From: Kangiella sediminilitoris
Lineage (GTDB): Bacteria; Pseudomonadota; Gammaproteobacteria; Enterobacterales; Kangiellaceae
Reading direction: 5' to 3'
Length of the DNA: 64,000 nt
Assembly (NCBI RefSeq): GCF_001708405.1
Contig: NZ_CP012418.1
Span: 682,001 to 746,000 of the forward strand
This document shows positions 1-7,906 of the stretch, piece by piece (position 1 is the stretch's first letter; the number at the start of each line of letters is the position of its first letter). The notes beneath the pieces were generated by a model. That model was not told the origin of the DNA and searched no databases. It saw only the letters and a program-made list of their open reading frames with translations. A program made the translations under genes and the position numbers.

Positions 1-673
1 CGCATCTGAAAGAGAGAGACTGGGTGAGTTTGCCGGGCCGCTTATAGCCTATATATTAATTGCGCTAGCAGTTTCTGGTGCTATGTATCCAGCGCTAGAA
101 TTGGGTGTTGGGGAAAAAGAGCGGGGCACCCTGGAGACATTATTATTAACGCCAATGAGTAAAGGTAGAATCGTTCTGGCTAAATTCGCTGTAATCTTTA
201 CTGCGAGTTTCTTTACGGTCGTTGTAACCCTCTTGAGTTATTTTATATGGACCTACATTTTTACTCTCTGGTTTAATATGGGAGGCTTAGGCTTCTTATC
301 TAACATCTCTGGTTTAGATTTATTATTGGTTGCCGTTCTGTTAGTCCCATTGACCAGCATCTTTGCTTCAATCATGCTAAGCGCTTCAATATACGCAAAA
401 AACATGAAGGAAGCGCAAGCCTATATGTCACCTATTTTTATGCTGGGATTCATGCCAGTGATAGTGGCATTTGTACCAGGTATGGAGCTGAATGTGAAAA
501 CGGCCATGATACCGATTACTAACGTGGCATTGGCGATGAAGGATTTGATTAAAGGTACTGTAGATTATGGCATGATAGGAGTGTTGTTAGCCTCAACACT
601 GGTAATTGCCGGCGCAATGTTGTACTTCACTACCCAGTTCTTTAAGAAAGAAAAGGTATTGTTTAGAAGTTAA
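1..673 (+). CDS. ABC-2 type transporter permease, NatB-like (5' end missing)
   Basis: The frame is open from the left edge (codons from position 2), so this is the C-terminal part of a membrane permease. The visible 223 or so residues hold the ABC-2/NatB signature EKERGTLETLLLTPMSK just after a membrane segment, followed by about five further hydrophobic segments and a basic end. In this family the protein pairs with an ATPase to export sodium ions, drugs or other substrates; the ATPase gene would lie to the left, outside the window. The ATG at 83 is internal and not the start, because coding continues upstream without a stop. A hairpin terminator follows directly. The family is clear; the substrate is not. 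Confidence 0.8.
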   Translation, partial: ASERERLGEFAGPLIAYILIALAVSGAMYPALELGVGEKERGTLETLLLTPMSKGRIVLAKFAVIFTASFFTVVVTLLSYFIWTYIFTLWFNMGGLGFLSNISGLDLLLVAVLLVPLTSIFASIMLSASIYAKNMKEAQAYMSPIFMLGFMPVIVAFVPGMELNVKTAMIPITNVALAMKDLIKGTVDYGMIGVLLASTLVIAGAMLYFTTQFFKKEKVLFRS

Positions 674-694
674 CATACGCATATTAGGATGAAT

Positions 695-722
695 AAAAAA
701 GGGCCTGGAATGGCCCTTTTTA
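695..722. terminator. Bidirectional rho-independent terminator
   Basis: GGGCC (701-705) pairs with GGCCC (712-716) around a six-base loop, with an A-run before and a T-run after. It sits between the convergent permease and mltD genes and can serve both. Confidence 0.8.
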
Positions 723-736
723 ATTGGTAATGGAGA

Positions 737-2278
737 CTAACGGTAAATTGTTAGTCTTTGTCCGGGTCTTATGATGCTGTTTCTAGACAGCCTATTCCAT
801 TTGGTAAGCTCACTTACTTTGACTTTGAACTTTCTTGCAATAGTGTAAAGCGAGTCACCGGATTTGACTTGGTAAGAAGTCTTAGCAGATGCGAAGTTTG
901 CATAACGCTTTGGCCATACTTTAAGCCTTTGGCCAATTCTTAGGGTGCTCGTTTTGCTGATGTTATTCCAGCGAGCGATTTGAGACGAGCTAACTCCAAA
1001 ACGTTTGCCAATACTCCATAGGTTGTCACCACTTCGAACTCTGTAAGTCTGATAGCGACGGCGCTGACGGTTTTTATCCAGTGTTGCCATAAAGTTCAGT
1101 TCATGCTCTGAGGCATTGGCGAACCCGGGCATCTTCAAAACTTGCCCAATACTAAGAAAGTCGGACTTCAGTTTATTAATACTTTTAAGTGTTGAGACAC
1201 TAGTCTTATGTTTATTTGCAATAGTACTTAGATTGTCGCCTGACTTAACTGTGTAAGTTAGCAATCCAAGGCTTTTCCCTGGCTCAATTCCCAGCAGTCC
1301 TTTTTGGAAAAGCTGCACGTTCTTGGTCGGCACTAAAATCGTTGCCTGGCCATGCTCCTCTGGTATAAATAATTTATTGTACGCAGGGTTGAGGCGATAG
1401 AAGTCGCTTTTATTGATGTTCGATATCTTTGCCAGTTGCATTAAATTGGCTGGCGCATCAATAATTACCTCTGTAAATGCCGGTGTATTCTCAATAAAAG
1501 GTAGATCGACATTATAATCCTGTGGATTGAGGAAGATTTTAGACAGTGCTATCCATTTTGGGACATGACGCATGGTTTCTCTGGGTAAACGTAGAGACCA
1601 ATAGTCCGTTGGCTTTCCCTGTCTTGCATTGCGTCTGATGGCTTTTTTTACGTTCCCTTGGCCTACATTATATGCCGCTACGGTCAGTAGCCAGTCACCA
1701 TCGAACATTTCGTTCAGGTACTCGTAATAATCCAAAGCTGCCTGGGTCGAGGCTACTACATCACGTCGACCGTCGTACCATTGGTCAATCTTAAGTCCAA
1801 ATCCTCTGGCCGTTCTCGGCATAAACTGCCAAAGGCCAGCCGCCTGAACTACCGAATGAGCCAGTGGGTCAAAGTTGCTTTCCACCATTGGGGTAAAAGC
1901 GAGTTCGACCGGCATGTTCCTTTTATGGAGCTCGTTAATAATGTAATGCAAATACGGTGCGGCTTTGTTTGCACGCTCGACCAGAAGGTGTTTATGAGTC
2001 AGGAAACGCTTTTTGTGCTGATTAATACGTTGATTGGAAAGATGCGTTAAGCTCTGCTCAGCACTAAGAGCATCCCAGAGATTCTCCGGGGGCTGAGGCT
2101 TCATATCCTTTGTCACCATTTCAACTTCTGGTGATAGTTCGCCTTGAGCCAGCTCTGGGGCTGGAAGCGGTTGATGTTCGCCAGAGGCGCTATTCTGGCT
2201 AGCGTTGTCTGTCGACTCTTTCTGTAGTGTGCTACAGGCTGATAAAACCAGTAGCGATAATAATGCAATGCGCTTCAT
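737..2278 (-). CDS. mltD: Membrane-bound lytic murein transglycosylase D
   Basis: A 513-residue lipoprotein. A short signal peptide ends in the lipobox LSAC (Cys15), so the mature protein should be anchored in the outer membrane. The SLT catalytic domain covers roughly residues 95-230, with the expected catalytic glutamate in VESNFDP (E133) and the AAGLWQFMP segment. Three LysM peptidoglycan-binding repeats make up the C-terminus (about 340-385, 412-456 and 468-512), each opening with a Y.V.SGD.L..I pattern. It cleaves the MurNAc-GlcNAc bond to give 1,6-anhydro ends. It lies 15 bases downstream of gloB on the same strand, the same pairing as in E. coli, and is probably co-transcribed with it. 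Confidence 0.95.
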   Translation of the reverse strand: MKRIALLSLLVLSACSTLQKESTDNASQNSASGEHQPLPAPELAQGELSPEVEMVTKDMKPQPPENLWDALSAEQSLTHLSNQRINQHKKRFLTHKHLLVERANKAAPYLHYIINELHKRNMPVELAFTPMVESNFDPLAHSVVQAAGLWQFMPRTARGFGLKIDQWYDGRRDVVASTQAALDYYEYLNEMFDGDWLLTVAAYNVGQGNVKKAIRRNARQGKPTDYWSLRLPRETMRHVPKWIALSKIFLNPQDYNVDLPFIENTPAFTEVIIDAPANLMQLAKISNINKSDFYRLNPAYNKLFIPEEHGQATILVPTKNVQLFQKGLLGIEPGKSLGLLTYTVKSGDNLSTIANKHKTSVSTLKSINKLKSDFLSIGQVLKMPGFANASEHELNFMATLDKNRQRRRYQTYRVRSGDNLWSIGKRFGVSSSQIARWNNISKTSTLRIGQRLKVWPKRYANFASAKTSYQVKSGDSLYTIARKFKVKVSELTKWNRLSRNSIIRPGQRLTIYR

Positions 2279-2293
2279 AGACTCTTTATTGAA

Positions 2294-3064
2294 TTAAAAA
2301 TTATCTTTTAGTTGCCGAATTGTAGCAAAAGTTCGCACAGGATCGGAGAAAGTTTTATCTCCTCCTGCATTTTCTGCGGCCTTTTGGACTGATTCTTGCT
2401 CACAGCGAAGGAATGGGTTAAAGGTTAGTTCTTCTCCAATGGTTGAGGGCAGTGTTGGCTTATTACTAGCTCTCAACGCCTGAGACTCCTCGATGGCGTT
2501 GCGGATTGCCTCATTGTCCGGCTCTACCGTTTGAGCAAACTTAAGGTTTGTAAGAGTATATTCATGCGCACAGTACACTTTAGTTTCCGCTGGTAAATTG
2601 GCAAGCTTCTTCAGTGACTGATGAAAAATCGGCGGGGTGCCCTCGAACATTCTGCCGCAGCCCGCTTTAAATAGAGTGTCACCACAAAATACAGCACCAT
2701 GACCGTAGAAAGCGATATGCCCCATAGTGTGACCGGGTACTTCGAGTACCTTGAAACGGTAGGTATCATCTAAAATGGATACCTCATCCCCTTCAGTTAA
2801 ATCCTGATCAGAGAATGAGTGCTGGTCATGGCGTGGGGCAACTACTCGACAACCATAACGTGCCTTAAGTTTTTTGACTCCGCCAATATGATCATGATGA
2901 TGATGCGTAACTAAAATGGTATCTAAAGCTAATCGATGCTGATCAAGATATTCAATGACGGGGTTAGCATCACCAGGGTCAACTACAGCGGCAGAATGGC
3001 CGTCTGGCGCAATAATTAGCCAGATATAGTTATCATTGAAGGCTTCAACTGGGATCGTTTTCAT
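2294..3064 (-). CDS. gloB: Hydroxyacylglutathione hydrolase (glyoxalase II)
   Basis: A metallo-beta-lactamase-fold enzyme of 256 residues that hydrolyses S-lactoylglutathione to lactate and glutathione, the second step of methylglyoxal detoxification. The binuclear metal motif THHHHDH is at residues 53-59, followed by the glyoxalase II motifs GHTMGH and CGDTLF. An upstream in-frame ATG at 3127 would add 21 residues without similarity to the family. The start at 3064 gives the classic N-terminus MKTIPVEAFNDNYIWL and is preferred. It is divergent from the methyltransferase gene and is followed closely by mltD. Confidence 0.95.
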   Translation of the reverse strand: MKTIPVEAFNDNYIWLIIAPDGHSAAVVDPGDANPVIEYLDQHRLALDTILVTHHHHDHIGGVKKLKARYGCRVVAPRHDQHSFSDQDLTEGDEVSILDDTYRFKVLEVPGHTMGHIAFYGHGAVFCGDTLFKAGCGRMFEGTPPIFHQSLKKLANLPAETKVYCAHEYTLTNLKFAQTVEPDNEAIRNAIEESQALRASNKPTLPSTIGEELTFNPFLRCEQESVQKAAENAGGDKTFSDPVRTFATIRQLKDNF

Positions 3065-3118
3065 GATTATGCGCTTGAGTGTTTGCGTGCTGTCGGGTCT
3101 CGGGTTAGCATGAGTCTT

Positions 3119-3147
3119 ACTGTACAAGACTGGTTCAGCCCAAGCAA
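3119..3147 (-). promoter_or_regulatory. Candidate sigma-70 promoter for gloB-mltD
   Basis: On the minus strand, TTGCTT (plus positions 3142-3147) and TACAGT (3119-3124) are separated by exactly 17 bases. The -10 lies about 55 bases upstream of the chosen gloB start. It rests on consensus match only. Confidence 0.35.
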
Positions 3148-3154
3148 CTGATGG

Positions 3155-3847
3155 ATGGAAATGGAACGATTATTTGAGCTCAGTTGGCCTAAAATGCCGG
3201 CGGGAAACCGCATTCGTTACCTGTGGCAAGAGTGGTTACAGCAGCACCTGGAAGAATATCATGGAACTTACCTCTTGAGTTTGGATAGTCTGACTCAAAG
3301 CTTAAGTTTGCCGGATAACGTTTTTGAGTACCATATTCGGATAGGGGATGGTTTAGGACACTGTATTCAGGCAAAACCGGATCAGCTCCCCATCATGACT
3401 GACTCTGTACAGGCCGTAATAATGAGTCATGCCCTGGATTATGGAGATAATCCTAGTGTTCTTTTGGGTGAGGTACACCGTTCGCTGGCACCTCAGGGAG
3501 TACTCTATGTGTTATTATACGCACCAATGAGCCCATGGACTTTGAAAGCCAGGATGCAAATTGGCAGACGGAAAAAAAGTATACCTGTACAATCTATCGG
3601 CATTCGCCGGTATCAGGATTGGCTAGATTTACTTGGCTTTAGAACATTAGAAACTGAAGTGGTGGGTTGCCCTTGGTGGAGAGGCTTTAAAGAATTTGAA
3701 AAAAAGTCTGAAATGTCTAACTCCTGGCTATCAGCTCCCATTGCTTACATGATAAAGGCAGAGAAGAAGGTATCAACCATGACACCGATCTCGCCGCTTG
3801 AGCAACGGGAAGCGCTTGCCTTAGGGGGTAAACTGGCAAATGTATAG
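3155..3847 (+). CDS. SAM-dependent methyltransferase, YafS-like
   Basis: A 230-residue class I methyltransferase-like protein. The part after about residue 80 (DSVQAVIMSHALDYGDNPS, then HRSLAPQGVLYVLLY) matches motifs II-III of Methyltransf_11 proteins, whereas the glycine-rich SAM loop (around IRIGDGLGHC) is degenerate. Its place between gloB (divergent) and rnhA/dnaQ is that of E. coli yafS, which supports the family call. The substrate is unknown. ATGs at 3155 and 3161 are both possible starts; no strong ribosome-binding site distinguishes them. Confidence 0.75.
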   Translation: MEMERLFELSWPKMPAGNRIRYLWQEWLQQHLEEYHGTYLLSLDSLTQSLSLPDNVFEYHIRIGDGLGHCIQAKPDQLPIMTDSVQAVIMSHALDYGDNPSVLLGEVHRSLAPQGVLYVLLYAPMSPWTLKARMQIGRRKKSIPVQSIGIRRYQDWLDLLGFRTLETEVVGCPWWRGFKEFEKKSEMSNSWLSAPIAYMIKAEKKVSTMTPISPLEQREALALGGKLANV

Positions 3848-3883
3848 CTTCACTTTTACTACATAATTACGACAAGAGATATT

Positions 3884-4330
3884 GTGAAAAAAATAGAAAT
3901 TTATACCGATGGTGCCTGCAAGGGGAATCCAGGCCCGGGTGGGTGGGGTGCATTACTTCGCTATGGTGATCATGAAAAACGCCTTTATGGCGGTGAATTA
4001 GAAACCACTAACAACCGTATGGAGCTTACCGCTGCGATTGAAGCCCTAAAAGCGCTCAAACGGTCTTGTCACGTAGAGTTAACGACTGATTCTGTATATG
4101 TAAAAAATGGTATTAATCAGTGGCTTAAAGGGTGGAAGGCTAAGGGCTGGAAAACAGCTGGCAAGAAACCGGTTAAAAATAAAGACTTATGGCAGCAGCT
4201 GGATGAGCAGGTATCTAAGCATGATATTAATTGGCATTGGGTTAAAGGCCATAGCGGTCATCCCGAGAATGAAATAGCTGATGAGCTGGCAAACTTAGGC
4301 GTTGAGAAAGCATTAGGCGGGCGAAAATGA
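3884..4330 (+). CDS. rnhA: Ribonuclease HI
   Basis: A 148-residue RNase H that cleaves the RNA strand of RNA-DNA hybrids (R-loops, primers). Catalytic acids are in place: D9 in [17 protein letters not shown]47 in NNRMEL, D69 in TTDSVYV, and the final aspartate in NEIADELAN. Start is GTG at 3884. The stop overlaps the dnaQ start (ATGA, 4327-4330), which implies translational coupling. The rnhA-dnaQ pair is conserved in gammaproteobacteria, although in E. coli the two are divergent. Confidence 0.97.
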   Translation: MKKIEIYTDGACKGNPGPGGWGALLRYGDHEKRLYGGELETTNNRMELTAAIEALKALKRSCHVELTTDSVYVKNGINQWLKGWKAKGWKTAGKKPVKNKDLWQQLDEQVSKHDINWHWVKGHSGHPENEIADELANLGVEKALGGRK

Positions 4331-5028
4331 GCATGAGACAAATTGTACTGGATACAGAAACCACAGGCCTAGAGCCCTCTGATGGTCACCGCATCATTGA
4401 GATTGGTTGCGTGGAGCTGGTTAATCGGAAGTTAACCGGAAATCACTATCACCAATATATCAAGCCTGATCGTGAAGTGGATGAGGGTGCCATTGAGGTT
4501 CATGGTATTACCAATGAATTTCTGGAAGATAAACCAACGTTTGATGAAATTGCTGAAAAGTTTTTAGAGTATATCGATGGTGCAGAATTAATCATCCACA
4601 ATGCGCCATTTGACGTCGGCTTTATCGATCATGAGCTTAAGCTGTTCGACCCCACTAAGGGTAAAACCACAGACTACTGCACTGTATTGGATACTCTAGT
4701 GCTTGCTCGGCAAATGCACCCGGGCCAACGAAACAGCCTTGATGCACTATGTAAACGCTATGATATCGATAACAGTCATCGGGACTTGCACGGAGCTTTG
4801 CTTGACTCGGAGATTCTGGCAGACGTTTATTTGCGGATGACTGGTGGGCAAACCAACCTGACATTAGGTCGACAGTCTGCAGCCAGTAGTGAAGGCGGTG
4901 AAATTCAAGTTAGAAAGTTATCGAAAGATAGGCCTGTTTTAAAGGTTATTAAGGCCACGAACGAAGAAGTTGAAGCGCATCAGAAAAAAATTGAGGATAT
5001 GGATAACGCTTTATGGCGTGAAAGCTAA
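4327..5028 (+). CDS. dnaQ: DNA polymerase III epsilon subunit (3'-5' proofreading exonuclease)
   Basis: 233 residues. The DnaQ/DEDDh exonuclease domain has motif Exo [11 protein letters not shown] (D9, E11), HGITNEFL, the Exo II region [15 protein letters not shown], and Exo [21 protein letters not shown]. The last ~50 residues after GGQTNL are the variable linker and the segment that in E. coli binds the alpha subunit. It proofreads replication errors within the polymerase III core. It overlaps the rnhA stop by four bases. Confidence 0.96.
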   Translation: MSMRQIVLDTETTGLEPSDGHRIIEIGCVELVNRKLTGNHYHQYIKPDREVDEGAIEVHGITNEFLEDKPTFDEIAEKFLEYIDGAELIIHNAPFDVGFIDHELKLFDPTKGKTTDYCTVLDTLVLARQMHPGQRNSLDALCKRYDIDNSHRDLHGALLDSEILADVYLRMTGGQTNLTLGRQSAASSEGGEIQVRKLSKDRPVLKVIKATNEEVEAHQKKIEDMDNALWRES

Positions 5029-5406
5029 GTACCCAATTAGTGACTGCTTGCTTATACAGTAGGGACTATTAATGAGGACTGTTTAGAACTTGATTATAAA
5101 GTGAGCGGCTTGGGGGATTTCAAGGACAAGAAAAACTTATCATGAAGGTGAATAAAATTTGTAAAAAACACTGGTTTTAGGTTATCCAAATAAAAATAGT
5201 AAAAAAATTGGATTTTATAGACAGCTTATTTATGTAGTTAATCGGAAGTGATTTTTGGTTAATAACTGCTCAGTAGGGCGCTTGCGCGGTATTTTGGGGG
5301 TTGCTACAATCTTTTGACTTTGTTGGTAACTGCATAACACGAGGCGCGAATTAATTGCGATTGAGCAAGTTTCGCAGTCTCAGCGAATAAGGTGCTATAA
5401 AACTAC
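5029..5406. other. Intergenic region, 378 bases
   Basis: AT-rich gap between dnaQ and the Mrp operon. I see no open frame of gene quality and no tRNA cloverleaf, although many gammaproteobacteria carry a tRNA-Asp near this point. The right part holds the candidate Mrp promoter and an untranslated leader of about 90 bases. Confidence 0.6.
5282..5310 (+). promoter_or_regulatory. Candidate sigma-70 promoter of the Mrp operon
   Basis: TTGCGC (5282-5287) and TACAAT (5305-5310) with an exact 17-base spacer, the latter preceded by a TG-rich context. It is the best promoter-like match upstream of mrpE. Confidence 0.5.
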
Positions 5407-5895
5407 ATGAAGAAAAAAACAAGTCTTCGCTATATCATCAGCTTAATTGTTGTGTTGTCACTCATTTGGATTGGTAACTCCGGTTTCTTTAATGGCTTGT
5501 TACTATCGCTGGGTGTCGTTTCAGTGGCTTTTGTTGTTTTCATGGCTTACCGTTTAAATATCCTGGATGAAGAGTCACAGCCTTTACATGTCAGTCGACG
5601 AATTGTCGGATATTGGTTTTGGCTGCTCAAAACTCTTGTCGAATCCAACATTACAGTAATAAAGCGTATATGGAAGGGACCAAAGTCTCTCGACCCTGTT
5701 GTAGCAAAACTTCCCATGAGCCAAGATACGGATATGGGGAAAGCTATATACGCAAATTCCATCACGTTAACTCCCGGCACCACAACTCTTGATATCGAAG
5801 GCGACACGATGATTGTGTACGCACTGTCCTATGATGCGATCAAATATCTCCAAGGTGGAGAAATGGATCGTCGCGTTAAGCGTTTGGAGGAATAA
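5407..5895 (+). CDS. mrpE: Na+/H+ antiporter subunit E (MrpE/MnhE)
   Basis: 162 residues. Two or three N-terminal hydrophobic segments (to about residue 48) precede a cytoplasmic domain with the MNHE-family region YANSITLTPGTTTLDIEGD. MrpE is an accessory subunit of the multi-subunit antiporter needed for assembly and full activity. First gene of a nine-gene operon; its stop overlaps the next start by one base (TAATG). Confidence 0.92.
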   Translation: MKKKTSLRYIISLIVVLSLIWIGNSGFFNGLLLSLGVVSVAFVVFMAYRLNILDEESQPLHVSRRIVGYWFWLLKTLVESNITVIKRIWKGPKSLDPVVAKLPMSQDTDMGKAIYANSITLTPGTTTLDIEGDTMIVYALSYDAIKYLQGGEMDRRVKRLEE

Positions 5896-6167
5896 TGTTT
5901 CTTGCCGCAATAATTGCCATCCTGGTAGCTATGGCGCTGGCCTTAGTTCGTGCGCTAATGGGGCCAACTTTATATGACCGTATTTTGGCAGTGAACATGT
6001 TCGGTACAAAAACGGTACTGTTCATTGCTGTTCTTGGGTTTTTCATGGGCAGGCCTGACTTTCTAGATGTTGCGTTGGTGTATGCCCTAATCAACTTTAT
6101 CGCTATCATCGCGGTTTTACGTTTTTTTGAATACAAAAAAGCTGATCCGGAGGAGGAGGTTAAATGA
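5895..6167 (+). CDS. mrpF: Na+/H+ antiporter subunit F (MrpF/MnhF)
   Basis: 90 residues with three transmembrane segments. The motif RALMGPTLYDRILAVNMFGTK is the hallmark of MrpF, followed by GRPDFLDVALVYALINFI. It is a small membrane subunit of the Mrp complex. GGAGG precedes the ATG by four bases and lies inside the end of mrpE. The next gene overlaps by four bases. Confidence 0.93.
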   Translation: MFLAAIIAILVAMALALVRALMGPTLYDRILAVNMFGTKTVLFIAVLGFFMGRPDFLDVALVYALINFIAIIAVLRFFEYKKADPEEEVK

Positions 6168-6547
6168 ACTTCTTTATTGATGGGTTAAGTTGGGGACTAC
6201 TGGTCATCGGTAGCTTCATTTGTTTTTCTGGAGCTATAGGTATTCACCGTTTCCCTGAGTTCTTTAGCCGCATGCACGCAGCCAGTGTGACAGATACATT
6301 GGGGAGCGGCCTGATACTCTTAGGTTTAATGCTACAAACCGGGGGAGAGATTATAGTCCTGGTTAAGCTGGTCTTAATCTTTTTATTTATATTAATTACC
6401 AGCCCTACTGCCAGCCATGCCCTTGCAAAAGCAGCCCTACATGGCGGCCTTAGACCAATACAGGGAAGTCACAAAGATGAGAAGGAAGATGTGTTAACTA
6501 AATTCGGCCGTCAAGCGACGTCTGATTCTGATAAAAATAAGGAGTAG
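6164..6547 (+). CDS. mrpG: Na+/H+ antiporter subunit G (MrpG/MnhG)
   Basis: 127 residues; three transmembrane segments in the first ~85. The MrpG signature GAIGIHRFPEFFSRMHAASVTDTLG is present (residues ~24-48), followed by SPTASHALAKAALHGG. A polar tail of about 35 residues (SHKDEKED onward) is longer than the family core. The start overlaps mrpF by four bases (ATGA) and a good GGAGGAGG stands just upstream. Confidence 0.93.
   Translation: MNFFIDGLSWGLLVIGSFICFSGAIGIHRFPEFFSRMHAASVTDTLGSGLILLGLMLQTGGEIIVLVKLVLIFLFILITSPTASHALAKAALHGGLRPIQGSHKDEKEDVLTKFGRQATSDSDKNKE
6539..6544 (+). promoter_or_regulatory. Ribosome-binding site that decides the mrpB start
   Basis: AAGGAG at 6539-6544 sits seven bases before ATA at 6552. 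No ATG, GTG or TTG occurs in frame until TTG 6627. The ideal spacing to ATA is the main reason for placing the start there. Confidence 0.5.
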
Positions 6548-6551
6548 AGCC

Positions 6552-7541
6552 ATAGAAATCTTAATTAATGTCATATTACTGGCTTTTTTAGCAATTACAG
6601 CTCTATCCTTAGCCTTTACTAAGGATTTGTTCGCTTCAGTAATGCTAACGGGGATCTATAGTCTACTCTCGGCAGGATTCTTTGTACTGATGGATGCTGT
6701 TGATGTTGCTTTTACCGAAGCTGCCGTTGGCGCAGGTATTTCAACAATTTTGATGCTGACTACGCTGACAATGACGGGGCGGTTTGAAAACAGGAAGCTG
6801 CATCATCCAAAAATCGCATTAAGCGTGGTCATTGTTACTGGAGTCATGCTTGTTATCGGAACGTTCGATATGCCAGCGTTTGGCTCACCATCAGCACCGG
6901 CACAGACGCACGTTGCTCCGTATTATATCCAGCAGTCGGGACAGGATATTGATATCCCAAATATCGTCACATCAGTGCTGGCAAGTTATCGTGGCTTCGA
7001 TACTTTTGGTGAGGTCGTAGTGGTCTTCACCGCAGTTATCGGGGTGTTAGCACTTTTAGAGTTTTCAAGACAGGAGCAGGATGCGAGTCAAAGGCCAGCC
7101 CCAATGTTCCAGCATAAGATTTTGCGTATAGTCAGTAAAATTCTTATTCCGCCAATTATGCTGTTTGCTTTGTATGTCCAGTTCCATGGCGAGTACAGCC
7201 CCGGAGGTGGATTCCAGGCGGGCGTTATTTTTGCCTCAAGTATCATTCTGTATGCAATGCTGTTTGGTATTGAGCAGACAAGAAAAGCTGTATCAATGCC
7301 TGTGGTTAAACTCCTTGCAGCCCTCGGGGTACTAATCTACGGAAGTGTAGGTATTGTCAGTATGTTAAATGGCGGCACCTATTTAAATTATAGTGTGCTA
7401 GCTGAAAATGATATTACCGGTCAGCATGTTGGGATTATTGTTATTGAGCTGGGCGTTGGTATCACGGTAGCTACAGCAATGATTTTAATCTTCTTAACCT
7501 TTGCCGGAAGAATTGGCAAAACTGAAGAGGAGATAGTATGA
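6552..7541 (+). CDS. mrpB: Fused MrpA C-terminal (DUF4040) / MrpB subunit, probable ATA start
   Basis: About 329 residues. The N-terminal half is the DUF4040-type domain that in standard Mrp systems ends MrpA (GIYSLLSAGFFVLMDAVDVAFTEAAVG). The C-terminal half, after about residue 190, is MnhB (ILIPPIMLFALYVQFHGEYSPGGGFQAGV). Codons upstream of the first conventional candidate (TTG 6627) encode a further hydrophobic segment, EILINVILLAFLAITALSL, that belongs to the first membrane helix of this family. The most plausible start is ATA 6552, with AAGGAG seven bases upstream. A sequence error in an ATG would look the same. The end overlaps mrpC by four bases. Confidence 0.85.
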   Translation: MEILINVILLAFLAITALSLAFTKDLFASVMLTGIYSLLSAGFFVLMDAVDVAFTEAAVGAGISTILMLTTLTMTGRFENRKLHHPKIALSVVIVTGVMLVIGTFDMPAFGSPSAPAQTHVAPYYIQQSGQDIDIPNIVTSVLASYRGFDTFGEVVVVFTAVIGVLALLEFSRQEQDASQRPAPMFQHKILRIVSKILIPPIMLFALYVQFHGEYSPGGGFQAGVIFASSIILYAMLFGIEQTRKAVSMPVVKLLAALGVLIYGSVGIVSMLNGGTYLNYSVLAENDITGQHVGIIVIELGVGITVATAMILIFLTFAGRIGKTEEEIV

Positions 7542-7906
7542 ATTTTCTCGAACAGTACAATTACTGGATCGTAATTCTATTAATGATGAGTGGGTTCTAC
7601 ATCGTTATTGCCCACGGCAATTTGGTCAAAAAGTTAATGGGGTTGACCATCTTTCAAACTTCAGTCTTCATTCTATACATCAGCGTAAGTAAAGTTTTTG
7701 GCGGTACAGCTCCAATACTTGATGATAGTTATGAGGTTTACTCCAACCCTTTGCCTCATGTGCTTATTCTGACGGCTATCGTTGTTGGTGTCGCAACAAC
7801 TGCTTTAGGCCTGGCCTTGGCTGTTCGTATTAAGGAAGCTTACGGCACTGTCGAAGAGGACGTTATTCAAGAAAAAGACTTGCAGCAAGAGGGCTCAACA
7901 GAGTGA
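7538..7906 (+). CDS. mrpC: Na+/H+ antiporter subunit C (MrpC/MnhC, NuoK-like)
   Basis: 122 residues with three transmembrane segments, homologous to NuoK of complex I. The segments GFYIVIAHGNLVKKLMGLTIFQTSV and PLPHVLILTAIVVGVATTALGLAL are typical of MnhC. The start ATG overlaps the previous stop, and GAGGAG precedes it by four bases. The end overlaps the GTG start of the next gene by four bases. Confidence 0.93.
   Translation: MNFLEQYNYWIVILLMMSGFYIVIAHGNLVKKLMGLTIFQTSVFILYISVSKVFGGTAPILDDSYEVYSNPLPHVLILTAIVVGVATTALGLALAVRIKEAYGTVEEDVIQEKDLQQEGSTE

Noticed and set aside
5029-5406. A tRNA gene downstream of dnaQ
   Set aside because: No cloverleaf or T-loop sequence was found in the gap.
6627-6650. 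TTG 6627 as the start of the MrpB fusion
   Set aside because: It would delete the first membrane helix; the upstream AAGGA abuts the codon, too close for good initiation.
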